A DNA stretch of 64,000 nucleotides, taken from assembly GCA_050949905.1 (NCBI GenBank), contig JBMNGP010000015.1:1-64000 (forward strand), in the 5' to 3' direction. The DNA is from DUML01 sp050949905. Lineage in GTDB: Bacteria > Bacillota > Desulfitobacteriia > Desulfitobacteriales > Syntrophobotulaceae. Both the position numbers and the translations under genes were made by a program. This document shows, in pieces, positions 32,701 through 41,945 of this stretch (position 1 is its first letter; each line of letters begins with the position of its first letter). The notes under the pieces are model-generated. The model was not told where the DNA came from, did no database searches, and worked only from the letters and a program-made list of their open reading frames with translations.

Positions 32701-33549
32701 ATGGCCGAAGCGGGGCTCTTATCTATCTGCGCGACACCGATTGGCAACTTAAGCGATATAACCCTGCGTGTCTTGGAAACTTTAAAAACGGTTGATTTCA
32801 TAGCGGCTGAAGATACCAGGCACTCCAGGAAACTGCTTAATCATTACGGGATCAAGACCCCCTTACTTAGTTATTACCAGCATAACGAGAGACAAAGAAC
32901 GGCGGAAATAATTCAGAGGCTTAAAAAGGGCGAAAACGGCGCTTTAATATCCGATGCCGGCATGCCGGGAATATCTGATCCCGGCCAGGTTTTAATTCAG
33001 CAGTGTTTAGCGGAAAATATTAAAATTGATGTTTTACCTGGCCCTAATGCTGCTCTCACTGCCCTTGTCCTATCCGGAATGCCAACAGAAAGTTTCCTCT
33101 ATCTAGGATTTTTGCCCTCCGGTAAAGGGGAGAGGCGCCAAGCCTTGGCGAAAGTTGCCGAACTGCCCTATACCCTGATCTTTTACGAAGCACCTCATCG
33201 CTTGCTCCGTACCCTGGAGGATATTCTGGAAATTCTGGGAGAGCGGGAAGCAGTTGTAGCCCGAGAGCTTACCAAGCTTCACCAGACGGTGCATAGGGGC
33301 CTTATTAGTGAGCTCCTGGCCGAATTTCGAGCTGTTCCGGTCAAAGGAGAGTGCTGTTTATTACTGGCACCTTATGTTGAGCCCCCTAAGGCCAGCAATC
33401 CGGCGGTTTGGCTGGAAGAATTAAAAAAACTGGAGACTGCGGGTGTTGACACTAAAGAAGCTATGAAAACAGTGGCCTTAGAGTATGGAATCCGGAAAAG
33501 GGATATTTATCAAGCCCGCTTGGAAGATGAACGAAAAAAAGGAAGGTAA
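32701..33549 (+). CDS. rsmI: 16S rRNA 2'-O-ribose methyltransferase RsmI
   Basis: This tetrapyrrole-methylase-fold enzyme methylates the ribose of C1402 in 16S rRNA. Signatures include ATPIGNLSDITLRVLETL at the N-terminus, AAEDTRHSRKLL, SDAGMPGISDPG and the P-loop-like LPGPNAALTALV. I chose ATG 32701 because GGGAGG lies 5 nt before it; TTG 32668 and ATG 32671 in the same frame have no site. The length of 282 residues is normal. Confidence 0.95.
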   Translation: MAEAGLLSICATPIGNLSDITLRVLETLKTVDFIAAEDTRHSRKLLNHYGIKTPLLSYYQHNERQRTAEIIQRLKKGENGALISDAGMPGISDPGQVLIQQCLAENIKIDVLPGPNAALTALVLSGMPTESFLYLGFLPSGKGERRQALAKVAELPYTLIFYEAPHRLLRTLEDILEILGEREAVVARELTKLHQTVHRGLISELLAEFRAVPVKGECCLLLAPYVEPPKASNPAVWLEELKKLETAGVDTKEAMKTVALEYGIRKRDIYQARLEDERKKGR

Positions 33550-33565
33550 AAAACCTTCCCTTTTG
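33541..33565 (+). terminator. Terminator overlapping rsmI stop
   Basis: GGAAGGT (33541-33547) pairs with ACCTTCC (33553-33559) around the stop codon, followed by CTTTTG. It ends the gin-to-rsmI gene cluster, before the convergent abrB gene. Confidence 0.75.
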
Positions 33566-33596
33566 TCGCCAGAAACCGTTAACTAGATTTTACTAA

Positions 33597-33866
33597 TTAT
33601 CCGGCTTTGCTTTCAGAATTTGCGGCAGCTTCGCCCATAGCGGCAGCACACTCCATGCAAACATTTTTACCGCGGAAAACTTTAACATTTAATGCATTGC
33701 CACAGAAGACACAAGCAGGTTCATACTTCTTAAGTATGATTTTTTCTTCATCCACATAAATTTCTAAGGCATCCTTTTCATCAATGCCTAGCGTTCTGCG
33801 GAGTTCAATTGGTAACACAACACGGCCAAGCTCATCAACTTTTCTCACGATTCCTGTAGATTTCAT
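33597..33866 (-). CDS. abrB: AbrB/SpoVT-type transition-state regulator
   Basis: This DNA-binding regulator of 89 residues has an N-terminal swapped-hairpin domain (MKSTGIVRKVDELGRVVLPI) and a C-terminal zinc-ribbon-like segment with CVFCG and CMEC. The start is the Met of MKSTGIV, the family N-terminus; an upstream in-frame Met at 33902 would add 12 unrelated residues. AbrB proteins repress post-exponential genes. Its place between rsmI and metG matches B. subtilis. Confidence 0.93.
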   Translation of the reverse strand: MKSTGIVRKVDELGRVVLPIELRRTLGIDEKDALEIYVDEEKIILKKYEPACVFCGNALNVKVFRGKNVCMECAAAMGEAAANSESKAG

Positions 33867-34018
33867 GCTACTACTACCCCTTTCTTCAATAAAATTCGAC
33901 ATTTAGCAACCCTTATGTTACCAACGCTACCTAAAAAAGTCAATAGGGCAAAAGTGCTTGTCCAAGTTATTTTTTGCACAAAAAATTAACAGAACATTAA
34001 TAATTAACTATCCAAAAC

Positions 34019-34047
34019 TTGACAAGACTCTGTTCAATTTCTATATT
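34019..34047 (+). promoter_or_regulatory. Sigma-A promoter for metG-tatD
   Basis: TTGACA (34019-34024) and TATATT (34042-34047) are 17 nt apart. The leader of about 100 nt shows no T-box specifier or antiterminator that I could recognise. Confidence 0.8.
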
Positions 34048-34152
34048 AGACTGAGACAGCAATCCTAATCTGACATTATTATAATATGCAAGGACAGAGC
34101 ATATTGCCAAAGCATATTGGTTATAAGGAAAATAAAAAAGGAGTTGTAACTG

Positions 34153-36087
34153 ATGAAATACTATATTACTACCCCGATCTATTACCCAAATTCCAGTCCG
34201 CATATCGGTACGGCCTACACCACTATTGCCGCCGATGCTATGGCGCGCTTAAGGCGCATGAAGGGTGATGATGTCTATTTCTTAACCGGAACAGACGAGA
34301 ATGCTCAGAAAATTGTCAGAACGGCCGAGAGCGCAGGAGTGGATCCTTATACTTATGTAGACGGAATAGTGGAGAGGTTTAAAGAACTGTGGCAGCTTTT
34401 AGACATCTCCAATGATGACTTTATCCGGACAACGGAAGAGCGCCATGCCAAGGTTGTCCAGCAGATTTTTAGCAGGCTTTATGAGCAAGGGGATATCTAT
34501 AAATCAGAATATGAAGGCTGGTACTGTACGCCCTGTGAAACCTTCTGGACCGAGAATAAATTGGTCGAAGGAAAATGCCCTAATCCGGACTGCGGCCGCG
34601 AAGTAGAGCTCTTAAAAGAAGAAAGCTATTTCTTCAAAATGTCCAAATACCAGGACAGGCTGCTTCAATATATTCAGGATCACCCGGATTTTATCCAGCC
34701 TCTTTCCCGCCGCAATGAGATGATTAAATTCATTGAAGGCGGTCTGGAAGATCTTTGTGTTTCCCGGACAACATTTAAGTGGGGGATCAAAGTGCCTTTT
34801 GATCCTAAGCATGTGGTTTATGTCTGGCTGGATGCTCTGATTAACTATATTTCGGCTTTAGGTTACCCGGACGGGGAGAATTATCAGAAATATTGGCCGG
34901 CGGATGTGCATTTGATCGGTAAAGACATTGTCCGCTTCCATACGGTGATTTGGCCGATAATTTTAATGGCTCTGGATATACCCCTGCCGCAAAAAGTATT
35001 TGGCCACGGCTGGTTTTTAAGCCGGGAAGGCGGCAAAATATCCAAATCCCGCGGCAATGTCCAGGATTCTTTCGAACTGATCCGCCGCTATGGCTCCGAT
35101 CCTATCCGTTATTTCCTCTTAAGGGAAATGCAGTCCGGTACGGACGGCACTTATTCCGAAGATGACCTGGTGGAAAGATTAAACAGCGATTTGGCTAACG
35201 ATTTAGGTAATTATATCTCCAGAACCCTGGCCATGGTGGTCAAATACAATGACGGCAAAGTACCCGGCCCAGGCCCCGCCACGGATTTGGAAAGAGAATT
35301 GCAGGAACTCAGCAGCCAAGTTAAGGTGACAGCCGAGGAAAAAATGCTTGCTTGTGACCCGGCCGCAGCTCTGGAAGCAGTCTGGCAGTTTGTGAGCCGC
35401 TGCAATAAATACGTCGATGAAACTGCCCCATGGAATCTGGCCAAAGACCCGGCTAAGCGGGAAAGGCTTAATACCGTACTTTACACCTTTGTGGACAGTA
35501 TCAGAATCTTAGGGATTCTTTGCGCCCCATTTATGCCCGGTGTTCCGCGGAAGATTAAGCCTTTGCTGGGCAATGGGGATTACTATCAGGACTGGGAGCA
35601 AGCCGCTAAGTGGAATGTAATCCAACCTGGTACTGTGATCGAGAAAGGGGAGCCTATTTTCCCCAGAGTTGATATTTCTGTTTTTACTGAGCCTGTCCAG
35701 GCCTCTGTCAAGGAAGCTCCGGAGCAGGCGAAGGAAAATGCTGCTCAGGTTGCTCCTCTCAAACCGGAAATCAGTATTGATGAATTTGCTAAAATTGATC
35801 TGCGGGTAGTTAAAGTCTTAAAAGCCGAAAAACTGGAAAAAGCCGATAAACTGCTGAAGCTGGAAGTGCAGCTGGGTGAGGAAGTACGCACCATCGTATC
35901 AGGTATAGCACAGCATTACTCACCGGAGGAATTAGTCGGCAAGAAAATGATTCTGGTTGCTAATCTTAAGCCGGCCAAACTGCGGGGCATAGTCTCGCAA
36001 GGCATGATCCTGGCCGCTTCGGAAGAAGGCGTCCTGGAAGTACTCACAGTCCAAAAAGAAATTTCGCCGGGAGCACAAGTAAAATGA
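34153..36087 (+). CDS. metG: Methionyl-tRNA synthetase
   Basis: This class I aminoacyl-tRNA synthetase has 644 residues. The HIGH-type motif is PHIGTAY near residue 16, and KMSKS corresponds to GGKISKSRGN near 295. A zinc knuckle has CTPCETFW and CPNPDCG. The C-terminal tRNA-binding (Trbp111-like) domain is present from about residue 540 (KIDLRVVKVLKAEKLEKADK). AAAAAAGGAG precedes the ATG. Its stop overlaps the tatD start (ATGA). Confidence 0.97.
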   Translation: MKYYITTPIYYPNSSPHIGTAYTTIAADAMARLRRMKGDDVYFLTGTDENAQKIVRTAESAGVDPYTYVDGIVERFKELWQLLDISNDDFIRTTEERHAKVVQQIFSRLYEQGDIYKSEYEGWYCTPCETFWTENKLVEGKCPNPDCGREVELLKEESYFFKMSKYQDRLLQYIQDHPDFIQPLSRRNEMIKFIEGGLEDLCVSRTTFKWGIKVPFDPKHVVYVWLDALINYISALGYPDGENYQKYWPADVHLIGKDIVRFHTVIWPIILMALDIPLPQKVFGHGWFLSREGGKISKSRGNVQDSFELIRRYGSDPIRYFLLREMQSGTDGTYSEDDLVERLNSDLANDLGNYISRTLAMVVKYNDGKVPGPGPATDLERELQELSSQVKVTAEEKMLACDPAAALEAVWQFVSRCNKYVDETAPWNLAKDPAKRERLNTVLYTFVDSIRILGILCAPFMPGVPRKIKPLLGNGDYYQDWEQAAKWNVIQPGTVIEKGEPIFPRVDISVFTEPVQASVKEAPEQAKENAAQVAPLKPEISIDEFAKIDLRVVKVLKAEKLEKADKLLKLEVQLGEEVRTIVSGIAQHYSPEELVGKKMILVANLKPAKLRGIVSQGMILAASEEGVLEVLTVQKEISPGAQVK

Positions 36088-36848
36088 TTTGGGATACACA
36101 TGCACATTTAGATGATAAAGATTTTAATGCGGATAGGGATAAAGTGATTGCCAGAGCCCGTGAGCAGGGCATTAGCAATATAGTTAACATCGGGTATTCC
36201 GAGGCTTCCAGTCAAAGAGCCGTGGCTCTGGCGGCCAAGTTCCCCTTTATCTATGCCGCGGTGGGGATTCATCCTCATGATGCCAAGGACTGCAGCGCTA
36301 AGACCTGGGATCTCCTGCTGCGGCTGGCCCAAAATCCTAAAGTAGTTGCCTGGGGCGAGATAGGCTTGGATTACTATCGCGATTTGTCGCCCCGGGATGT
36401 TCAGCGCCAGGTCTTCATTCAGCAAATCGAGCTTGCTAACGAAGCGGGTCTGCCCGTTGTAATTCATAACCGGGATGCTCATGCTGATGTTTTGTCCATA
36501 GTCAAAAAATATCCCCCGGAGGCCGGAGGAGTTTTTCACTCTTATTCCGGTTCCTGGGAGATGGCCAAAGAACTCTTAAAGATGAGTTTTTATCTTTCTT
36601 TTTCCGGTCCGCTAACCTATAAAAACGCTCGGCAAACCGTTGAAGTAGCTTCTAAAGTCCCGGAAGACAGGTTCGTGGTCGAAACCGATTGTCCGTACCT
36701 TACGCCTGAACCTTACCGGGGCAAACGCAATGAACCGGCCTATGTCCGGGAAGTTGTCGGTAAAATAGCCGAAATTAAAGGGTTTACTTTCGAGAGAGCG
36801 GCTGAGCTGTCCACTCAAAATGCTAAGAAACTATTTAGGATTAGATAA
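36084..36848 (+). CDS. tatD: TatD-family metal-dependent DNase
   Basis: This TIM-barrel hydrolase has 254 residues. Metal-binding motifs are DTHAHLDD at the start, GEIGLDYY, VIHNRDAH, FHSYSG and ETDCPYLTP. TatD-family enzymes are 3'-5' exonucleases with roles in DNA repair and nucleic acid turnover. It is translationally coupled to metG (4-nt overlap), like yabD in B. subtilis. Confidence 0.95.
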   Translation: MIWDTHAHLDDKDFNADRDKVIARAREQGISNIVNIGYSEASSQRAVALAAKFPFIYAAVGIHPHDAKDCSAKTWDLLLRLAQNPKVVAWGEIGLDYYRDLSPRDVQRQVFIQQIELANEAGLPVVIHNRDAHADVLSIVKKYPPEAGGVFHSYSGSWEMAKELLKMSFYLSFSGPLTYKNARQTVEVASKVPEDRFVVETDCPYLTPEPYRGKRNEPAYVREVVGKIAEIKGFTFERAAELSTQNAKKLFRIR

Positions 36849-36904
36849 GCGGCTAAATGCCCGTATAAAGATTCTGCTTTTTGCAGGGCACGTTGATAGG
36901 CACA

Positions 36905-36931
36905 GGCACCCTTAATGCGGTGCCCTTTCTG
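36905..36931. terminator. Terminator between tatD and convergent membrane-protein gene
   Basis: GGCACC (36905-36910) pairs with GGTGCC (36919-36924), followed by CTTTCT. It overlaps the end of the convergent gene. Confidence 0.55.
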
Positions 36932-37526
36932 TATCGTAGTCGGTATAGTGGGGGAGATTCCAAGCTTCGAGCGGTGCGGTATCTTTAGGGGTGGCGCTCA
37001 ACTCTTCACAACGGGCCGGTCTTGCGGGTTGAGAGAAGACGTCGGGGTGGGCCAGGTGAGTCATAGTTTTGGCTGTGACTAAACCATAAATAATGTTTTG
37101 CCATAGACTTGTTTTATGATTCTTGTTTGTTTTTGGTTCGGTAGTAAAGGTATGCGTTTTAATACCTAAAACATAATAAAAAAACCAAACTAAGGAACCA
37201 AAAGCTGCTCCTTTAACCAGAGGCTGGTCTTTGCCGCTGGCTTTAAAGGCATAAACTAAAGGGATTCCTGCTAAAGCCCCGGTTATTAAATGTACGGCTT
37301 CCCCAAAAAGGAAGTTCTTTCTTTTTCTGGCTCTGGAGCCCTTCATGAGAACCGAAGCGCCCAAGTGACCGTAGAGAGCCTCTGCTCTATTTCTTTTCCA
37401 AGTAATCAAATTCAGTAAGTCCAGAGCCAGAGTCCCAACCAGACCGGATAAGAGACCAAGGCTGATGGAATCTTTAATTTTCGGCAGTGATTTATTTCGG
37501 GGAAGGAATTGTTTATATTCTTGCAT
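36912..37526 (-). CDS. Hypothetical membrane protein
   Basis: I do not recognise this 204-residue protein. Three or four hydrophobic segments are visible (about 22-40 SLGLLSGLVGTLALDLL, 75-95 HLITGALAGIPLVYAF, 105-122 GAAFGSLVWFFYYVLG, and a weaker one near 145). A basic stretch and a polar, Pro-rich C-terminal tail of about 45 residues also occur. AGGAGG precedes the ATG. It is transcribed divergently from sigI and convergently with tatD; neighbours give no clear hint of function. Confidence 0.6.
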   Translation of the reverse strand: MQEYKQFLPRNKSLPKIKDSISLGLLSGLVGTLALDLLNLITWKRNRAEALYGHLGASVLMKGSRARKRKNFLFGEAVHLITGALAGIPLVYAFKASGKDQPLVKGAAFGSLVWFFYYVLGIKTHTFTTEPKTNKNHKTSLWQNIIYGLVTAKTMTHLAHPDVFSQPARPARCEELSATPKDTAPLEAWNLPHYTDYDTERAPH

Positions 37527-37850
37527 CTATTTCTAACCTCCTAGATAAGTAAGTTGTTTTTAAAGCAGCATTTATATTGTTGCCTAAAAAGAAAGATCTT
37601 TACGTTGATTAATTTTCCAACAATTAAAATAATGGTTAATGGCTTGAAAAAGGCCCTAAAAAGAAGGCGGTCTGCGAATCTTATTCATATACCAAGGATA
37701 CTTAGGCCAAAACGGACAAGCGCCTAAAAAATCCCACTGCATAATACTGAGAAATCAATTATAATCAATTTACGGAATTTAATGTTCATCCTAAAGCAGC
37801 TAATAAACAGTGGGGAATTCCTTTTAACAAGCTAATTTGGGGGTTTTTTC
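37527..37850. other. Divergent intergenic region before sigI
   Basis: These 324 bp separate a minus-strand membrane-protein gene from sigI and must hold promoters for both. A TATAAT occurs near 37760 without an obvious -35. I could not place a sigma-I-type promoter with confidence. No small gene is seen. Confidence 0.4.
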
Positions 37851-38588
37851 TTGTCCGGTTCAAACCAAGTCTCTGAGAATAGTTTGGAGTTACGTCTGCA
37901 AATAATTAAAGAAAACAAGCACAAAGAGGCTCAGACCGAAAGAAATAATTTGATCCATGACTATATGCCCTTCATAATCAGGGTAATTGCCAACCAGGTA
38001 AACAGATATATCGAGGTAGAGAATAGCGATGAGTTCAGTATCGGGCTTATAGCTTTCGATGAAGCGATCGAGAAGTATGATTCTTCCCGCGGGAACTTTT
38101 TAAGTTTTGCGGAGCTGGTGATCAGAAACAGGATTAAAGACTATTGCCGTAAAAAGCGAAAAGAGGATAGGGAGGTTTTCCTGGAAGATTGCCTGCAAAA
38201 TTCCGCCGGGAATTTTCCGGAGGCGGAGGTTCAAATTGATGAAGAATCAATTTATCTTCAGGAAGAACTTCAAAGATATCAAGCTGAACTTGCTAAATTT
38301 CAAATTACTTTCGAGGATTTGGTGCGGGAGAGCCCCAAACATAGAGATACCCGTGATAATGCTGTAAGGCTTTCCCGGCAAATCAGTGCCGATAAGCCTC
38401 TTGTGGAAGAGATCTACGCTAAAAGAAGGCTGCCGGTTACAAAGATTATTTTCAAATATCAAACAACCTTAAAAATAATCAAAAGAAGCCGCAAATTCAT
38501 AATCTCGATGGTAGTAATCTTTACCGGAGGCTTTAGTCAACTAAAATTATGGGTCAAAAATTCTTTCGCAGGTGAAAAGAATGTATAA
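37851..38588 (+). CDS. sigI: RNA polymerase sigma-I factor
   Basis: This sigma-70-type factor of 245 residues belongs to the SigI group. Region 2 is visible (FIIRVIANQVNRYIEVENSDEFSIGLIAFDEAIEKYD and FAELVIRNRIKDYCRKK), followed by the SigI-specific C-terminal half. The start is TTG 37851 behind a G-rich stretch. The downstream gene overlaps the end and encodes an RsgI-type anti-sigma, as in other SigI/RsgI operons. SigI responds to heat or cell-surface signals in related organisms. Confidence 0.88.
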   Translation: MSGSNQVSENSLELRLQIIKENKHKEAQTERNNLIHDYMPFIIRVIANQVNRYIEVENSDEFSIGLIAFDEAIEKYDSSRGNFLSFAELVIRNRIKDYCRKKRKEDREVFLEDCLQNSAGNFPEAEVQIDEESIYLQEELQRYQAELAKFQITFEDLVRESPKHRDTRDNAVRLSRQISADKPLVEEIYAKRRLPVTKIIFKYQTTLKIIKRSRKFIISMVVIFTGGFSQLKLWVKNSFAGEKNV

Positions 38589-39867
38589 AGGGCTGGTAAT
38601 TAAATTAACAGAAGAATATGCCATAGTACTGGCTGAAGAGGGCAATTACTGCCGAATAATTTGGAAAGAAGGCCTCTGTGTCGGGCAAAAGATTTTCTTC
38701 TTCGCCGAGGATATCCTGGGTGGAGCACCGGCCGGGGAGGACGCTTTAGCAGGGCAGTTCGGCTTAGCTCAGAAAAAGGTCCGCAATTCCCCTCGAAGGT
38801 TGCAAAAAGTTAGAAATCTTCTGGCTCTGACGGCTTGTTTCCTCTTTTTCTTCTTGTTTGGCAATATTCTGGGATTGCCTGCCAATGAGGCTTATTATGC
38901 TATCGTCTCAGTAGATATTAATCCCAGTGTAGAGTTGAAAATCAACCAGGACAAATATGTAGCAGCTGTGGATATTCTTAACCAGGAAGGCTTTCAAGTG
39001 GCCGGGCGCTATCTTATCGGGCTGAAGGTCGAAGAGGCCGTCAACAGGATTGTGAGCAAGGCCGTAGAGAATAATTATCTGACGGCTGAGGAAACGGTGT
39101 TGCTGGCTGCTGCCCTTAATCCTGCTTCCTCTCAGTCCGCCGGTGAAGATAACGGTACTGCAGCTGAGCGGGAGTTTGAACGGGAATTGATAGAAAATCT
39201 TAGTGCTGCCGGTCTGCCTGAAGAGTATTCTTACCTTTACCTGGCCGCGGAGGAGGAAGATTATCTCCAGGCCAAAGAAACAGGCTTATCTTTAGGTAAA
39301 TATGAAATGGCCAGGAACACGCAGGTTAAACCGGCAGAAGCTAAAAATATGAAGGTTGAGGAACTGTTGGCTCAGTCTGACTCCCAGGAGAAAAGTCCTT
39401 CTAAACAGATCTGGCTGGAAATAAGAAACAAGAAACTTAAGGATCAAGAGGAGCAAGCAGACCGCGGTAAGAAAACAAATAATTATAAGGATAGAATCAA
39501 GGAGTGGAAAGAGAACCTCAAGAACCTTAAAGACCTGAACAAAAAGGACAAGAAAAACGATAGCGCTGATCCCCGCAACCCCAAAGGGAATAAAGATAGC
39601 CGAGGCAAAGAGCGGGAAAATCAAGGCAAGGATTCATATAGTAAAGGTCAAGATAATAAAAGCAATAAGAAAGATAAGGATAATAAAAATAATAAAAATC
39701 GCCAAGACGGCCGAGAGAGCAAGAATAACAAAGATAACAAAGACGGCCAAGAGAGTAAAAATTACAAAGACAGCAAAGACAGGAAAGACAGCAGATATAA
39801 CAGATATGATAATGCTTACAGAGACAATAATAATGGCAAGGACAGGAAGTATAGCAAAGATCGCTAA
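38581..39867 (+). CDS. rsgI: RsgI-type membrane anti-sigma factor with long polar tail
   Basis: This is the anti-sigma partner of SigI. A cytoplasmic RsgI N-terminal domain (MYKGLVIKLTEEYAIVLAEE...) leads to a single transmembrane helix near residues 80-96 (LLALTACFLFFFLFGNIL). The extracytoplasmic RsgI middle domain contains AIVSVDINPSVELKIN. The final 130 or so residues are low-complexity and very rich in Lys, Asn, Asp and Ser, with KDK/KDNK-type repeats. I prefer ATG 38581; GTG 38572 would add MKR. It overlaps sigI by 8 nt. RsgI proteins often carry sugar-binding output domains, but here only the disordered tail follows. Confidence 0.87.
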   Translation: MYKGLVIKLTEEYAIVLAEEGNYCRIIWKEGLCVGQKIFFFAEDILGGAPAGEDALAGQFGLAQKKVRNSPRRLQKVRNLLALTACFLFFFLFGNILGLPANEAYYAIVSVDINPSVELKINQDKYVAAVDILNQEGFQVAGRYLIGLKVEEAVNRIVSKAVENNYLTAEETVLLAAALNPASSQSAGEDNGTAAEREFERELIENLSAAGLPEEYSYLYLAAEEEDYLQAKETGLSLGKYEMARNTQVKPAEAKNMKVEELLAQSDSQEKSPSKQIWLEIRNKKLKDQEEQADRGKKTNNYKDRIKEWKENLKNLKDLNKKDKKNDSADPRNPKGNKDSRGKERENQGKDSYSKGQDNKSNKKDKDNKNNKNRQDGRESKNNKDNKDGQESKNYKDSKDRKDSRYNRYDNAYRDNNNGKDRKYSKDR

Positions 39868-39898
39868 GTGTGCTGAGTAACAGGTATCGCTTAGCATA

Positions 39899-39947
39899 AC
39901 ACAAGCCCCGAGGCCTGAGGGAATACCCTCTTGCCCGGGGCTTGTGT
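39899..39947. terminator. Bidirectional terminator
   Basis: A 12-bp stem ACACAAGCCCCG (39899-39910) / CGGGGCTTGTGT (39936-39947), with an inner GAGGG/CCCTC stem, sits between rsgI and a convergent peptidase gene. Confidence 0.75.
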
Positions 39948-39988
39948 CAACCTAGCAATTAATAATTAATGCGAAAATTGTAAGCTGC

Positions 39989-40738
39989 CTAGGGATCGGC
40001 CAGTAGTTGTTTGCTGTTTTCCGTTAGCCATTTTTTCCATTTCTTGTAGTCCGGCAAATATTCTTCGACTATTCTCCAAAACTCTTTGGAATGATTCATA
40101 AATTTAAGGTGGGCTAATTCGTGAATAATGACATAAGCTGTGACCTGATTGGGTGCCATGATAATCCGCCAGTTTAAGTTGATATTGCCTTTATTGGAGC
40201 AGCTCCCCCAACGGGTCTTTTGGTCTTTGATTTTTAGCTTCTGATAGGGGATGGCCAGCGATTTGGAATAGTAATCCAAGAGTTCCGGCAAAAGTTTTTC
40301 AGCTTGTCCCAGATACCATTTCTTAATTTGCTTTTTAATTAGCAGGCTTTGTTCCTGACTGCTAAGCCCGGAGGGAATATTAGCAACAATCCGGCTGCCT
40401 TTGAAAGCAGCCTGGTAGGGCGGTGCAGGAACTTCTTCAATCACTAAAGGATAATTCCTTCCTCTGTAAAGAAATTTCTCGCCGGCAATGTATTGCTTGG
40501 GCAAGAGCTTTTTGGCTCGAGCTTGTTGAGCTTGGAGGTGCTTTAAGACCCAATCTTTGTGTTCCTGCAAAAAATTTCTGGCGTACTCAAAGGTAAATCC
40601 CGTGGGAACAGCCACCCTAATCTGTTCATTTTTAATGGTAATACTGACTTTTTTTGCTTTGCTGCTTTTATGCAGCTCGTACTCGATTAGTTTAGTGCCA
40701 ACTTTAAGATATTCCATGCTTAACCTCACAACAAACAT
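39989..40738 (-). CDS. YgjP-like zinc metallopeptidase
   Basis: This 249-residue cytoplasmic protein belongs to the YgjP / DUF45 group of M48-type peptidases. The zinc motif is HELAH in VIIHELAHLKFMNHSKEFW, with a downstream Glu-containing W-x-x-V-E-E. The conserved WGSCS is in TRWGSCSNKGNINLNWR. The N-terminal part is a beta-rich domain. The substrate is unknown; some relatives are linked to restriction-modification loci, which is not the case here. Confidence 0.88.
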   Translation of the reverse strand: MFVVRLSMEYLKVGTKLIEYELHKSSKAKKVSITIKNEQIRVAVPTGFTFEYARNFLQEHKDWVLKHLQAQQARAKKLLPKQYIAGEKFLYRGRNYPLVIEEVPAPPYQAAFKGSRIVANIPSGLSSQEQSLLIKKQIKKWYLGQAEKLLPELLDYYSKSLAIPYQKLKIKDQKTRWGSCSNKGNINLNWRIIMAPNQVTAYVIIHELAHLKFMNHSKEFWRIVEEYLPDYKKWKKWLTENSKQLLADP

Positions 40739-40790
40739 CGTGGTGTTATTAGTTTACTACTTAATCGGCGCTTTGAAAATGAGCAAGGGC

Positions 40791-41783
40791 TTAGGAAGCT
40801 ATTTTTCCGACCTGTTGGTTAAGCCAGGTGCTGATATCCCCAATTACTTCTTCCTGGTTTATCTCCTGGAGCAGCTCATGCCTGGCCTCTTCGTACAGTC
40901 GGCAGCTGAGATCGGCAAAGCCCAGACGGCGATAACTATCAGCCAAGGGGGTAAGGTCTTTACCCATATGGCCAACGGGGTCCCTGCTTCCGCCAAGCAG
41001 CAAAACGGCAGGCTTGACCGGGAGTTTGCTTAAGAGAGTTTCGTCATTAATAAAACGGATCCCGGTAAATAAGTCGCGGAAAAACCCCAGAGTACACATA
41101 AAACCACAAAGAGGATCTGCACAGTAAGCATCTACGGCTGCCGTATTCCTGGAAAGCCAGTCAAATTTGGTGCGCCGGGGTTGGAAAGGCTTGTTAAAAG
41201 AACCAAAAGTCAGGTAGTCCAGTAAAGCTGATTCTTGCTCGCTCTTTTTAAATTGAAGTAAAAGTGAAGATAAAAGGAGGCCGAAATTAACGATAAACGG
41301 CTTTTCCACCGAGGTACCGCTTAAGATAACACCGGCAAAGGTCTCTCCTGCTTGCGCCAGGCATGTTCTGGCCAGATAAGAGCCCATACTATGGCCAAAA
41401 AGAAAGATAGGCAGGCCGGGATAATCTTTTTTAAGCCTGGTTACAAGATTAAAAATATCCGCAGCAACTGTGAACCAGCCATTTTCGGCGGCAAAAAACC
41501 CCAGCTTGCCGGCTTGCAGCCCTGTCCGTCCATGTCCTCGGTGGTCACAGGCATAAACCGCAAAACCCTCGGCATTGAGAGCCAGGGCAAATTTTTCATA
41601 CCGCAGGGCATGTTCGGCCATCCCATGCAAGATAAGAACTACGGCTTTAGTGCTGGCGGCGGAATCAGGCCAGTGGTAAACGGCTATATCAGTTTTATCC
41701 GGAGCAGTAAGCACAAATTCCTGGCGGGACAATCGTCTTTTCTCCTGGCCAAAACTTTTTCTTAACTGTTCGGCAGCCGGCAA
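40791..41783 (-). CDS. Alpha/beta hydrolase, monoacylglycerol-lipase-like
   Basis: This serine hydrolase of 330 residues has an LHGMAEHALRYEKFA oxyanion region, DHRGHGRTG, a nucleophile elbow FGHSMGS, and a late His in EARHELLQE. It resembles lysophospholipase/monoacylglycerol lipase proteins (serine aminopeptidase S33 group). The start appears to be TTG 41783. No signal peptide is visible, so lipid turnover on the cytoplasmic side is the likely role. The substrate is not determined. Confidence 0.82.
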   Translation of the reverse strand: MPAAEQLRKSFGQEKRRLSRQEFVLTAPDKTDIAVYHWPDSAASTKAVVLILHGMAEHALRYEKFALALNAEGFAVYACDHRGHGRTGLQAGKLGFFAAENGWFTVAADIFNLVTRLKKDYPGLPIFLFGHSMGSYLARTCLAQAGETFAGVILSGTSVEKPFIVNFGLLLSSLLLQFKKSEQESALLDYLTFGSFNKPFQPRRTKFDWLSRNTAAVDAYCADPLCGFMCTLGFFRDLFTGIRFINDETLLSKLPVKPAVLLLGGSRDPVGHMGKDLTPLADSYRRLGFADLSCRLYEEARHELLQEINQEEVIGDISTWLNQQVGKIAS

Positions 41784-41945
41784 ATTTCCGCGATTACTTT
41801 TTTGCCTGCAAACAGCATAAGTTGAGATACCTAAATTATACAGTATTTCCCCTCGGAGTTACAGTATAATAATAGTGAGTAGGTTTGGAGCACCCTCTTA
41901 ATTTATTTTGATTATTACCGAAATTCCGGAAAGAAGGGAACTCTC

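Noticed and set aside
33867..34152. T-box leader before metG
   Set aside because: A good promoter is present but no specifier loop, T-box motif or antiterminator/terminator pair was found.
39527..39904. Cys/Tyr/Leu-rich antisense frames opposite the rsgI tail
   Set aside because: They arise from the low-complexity Lys/Asn/Asp coding repeat on the other strand.
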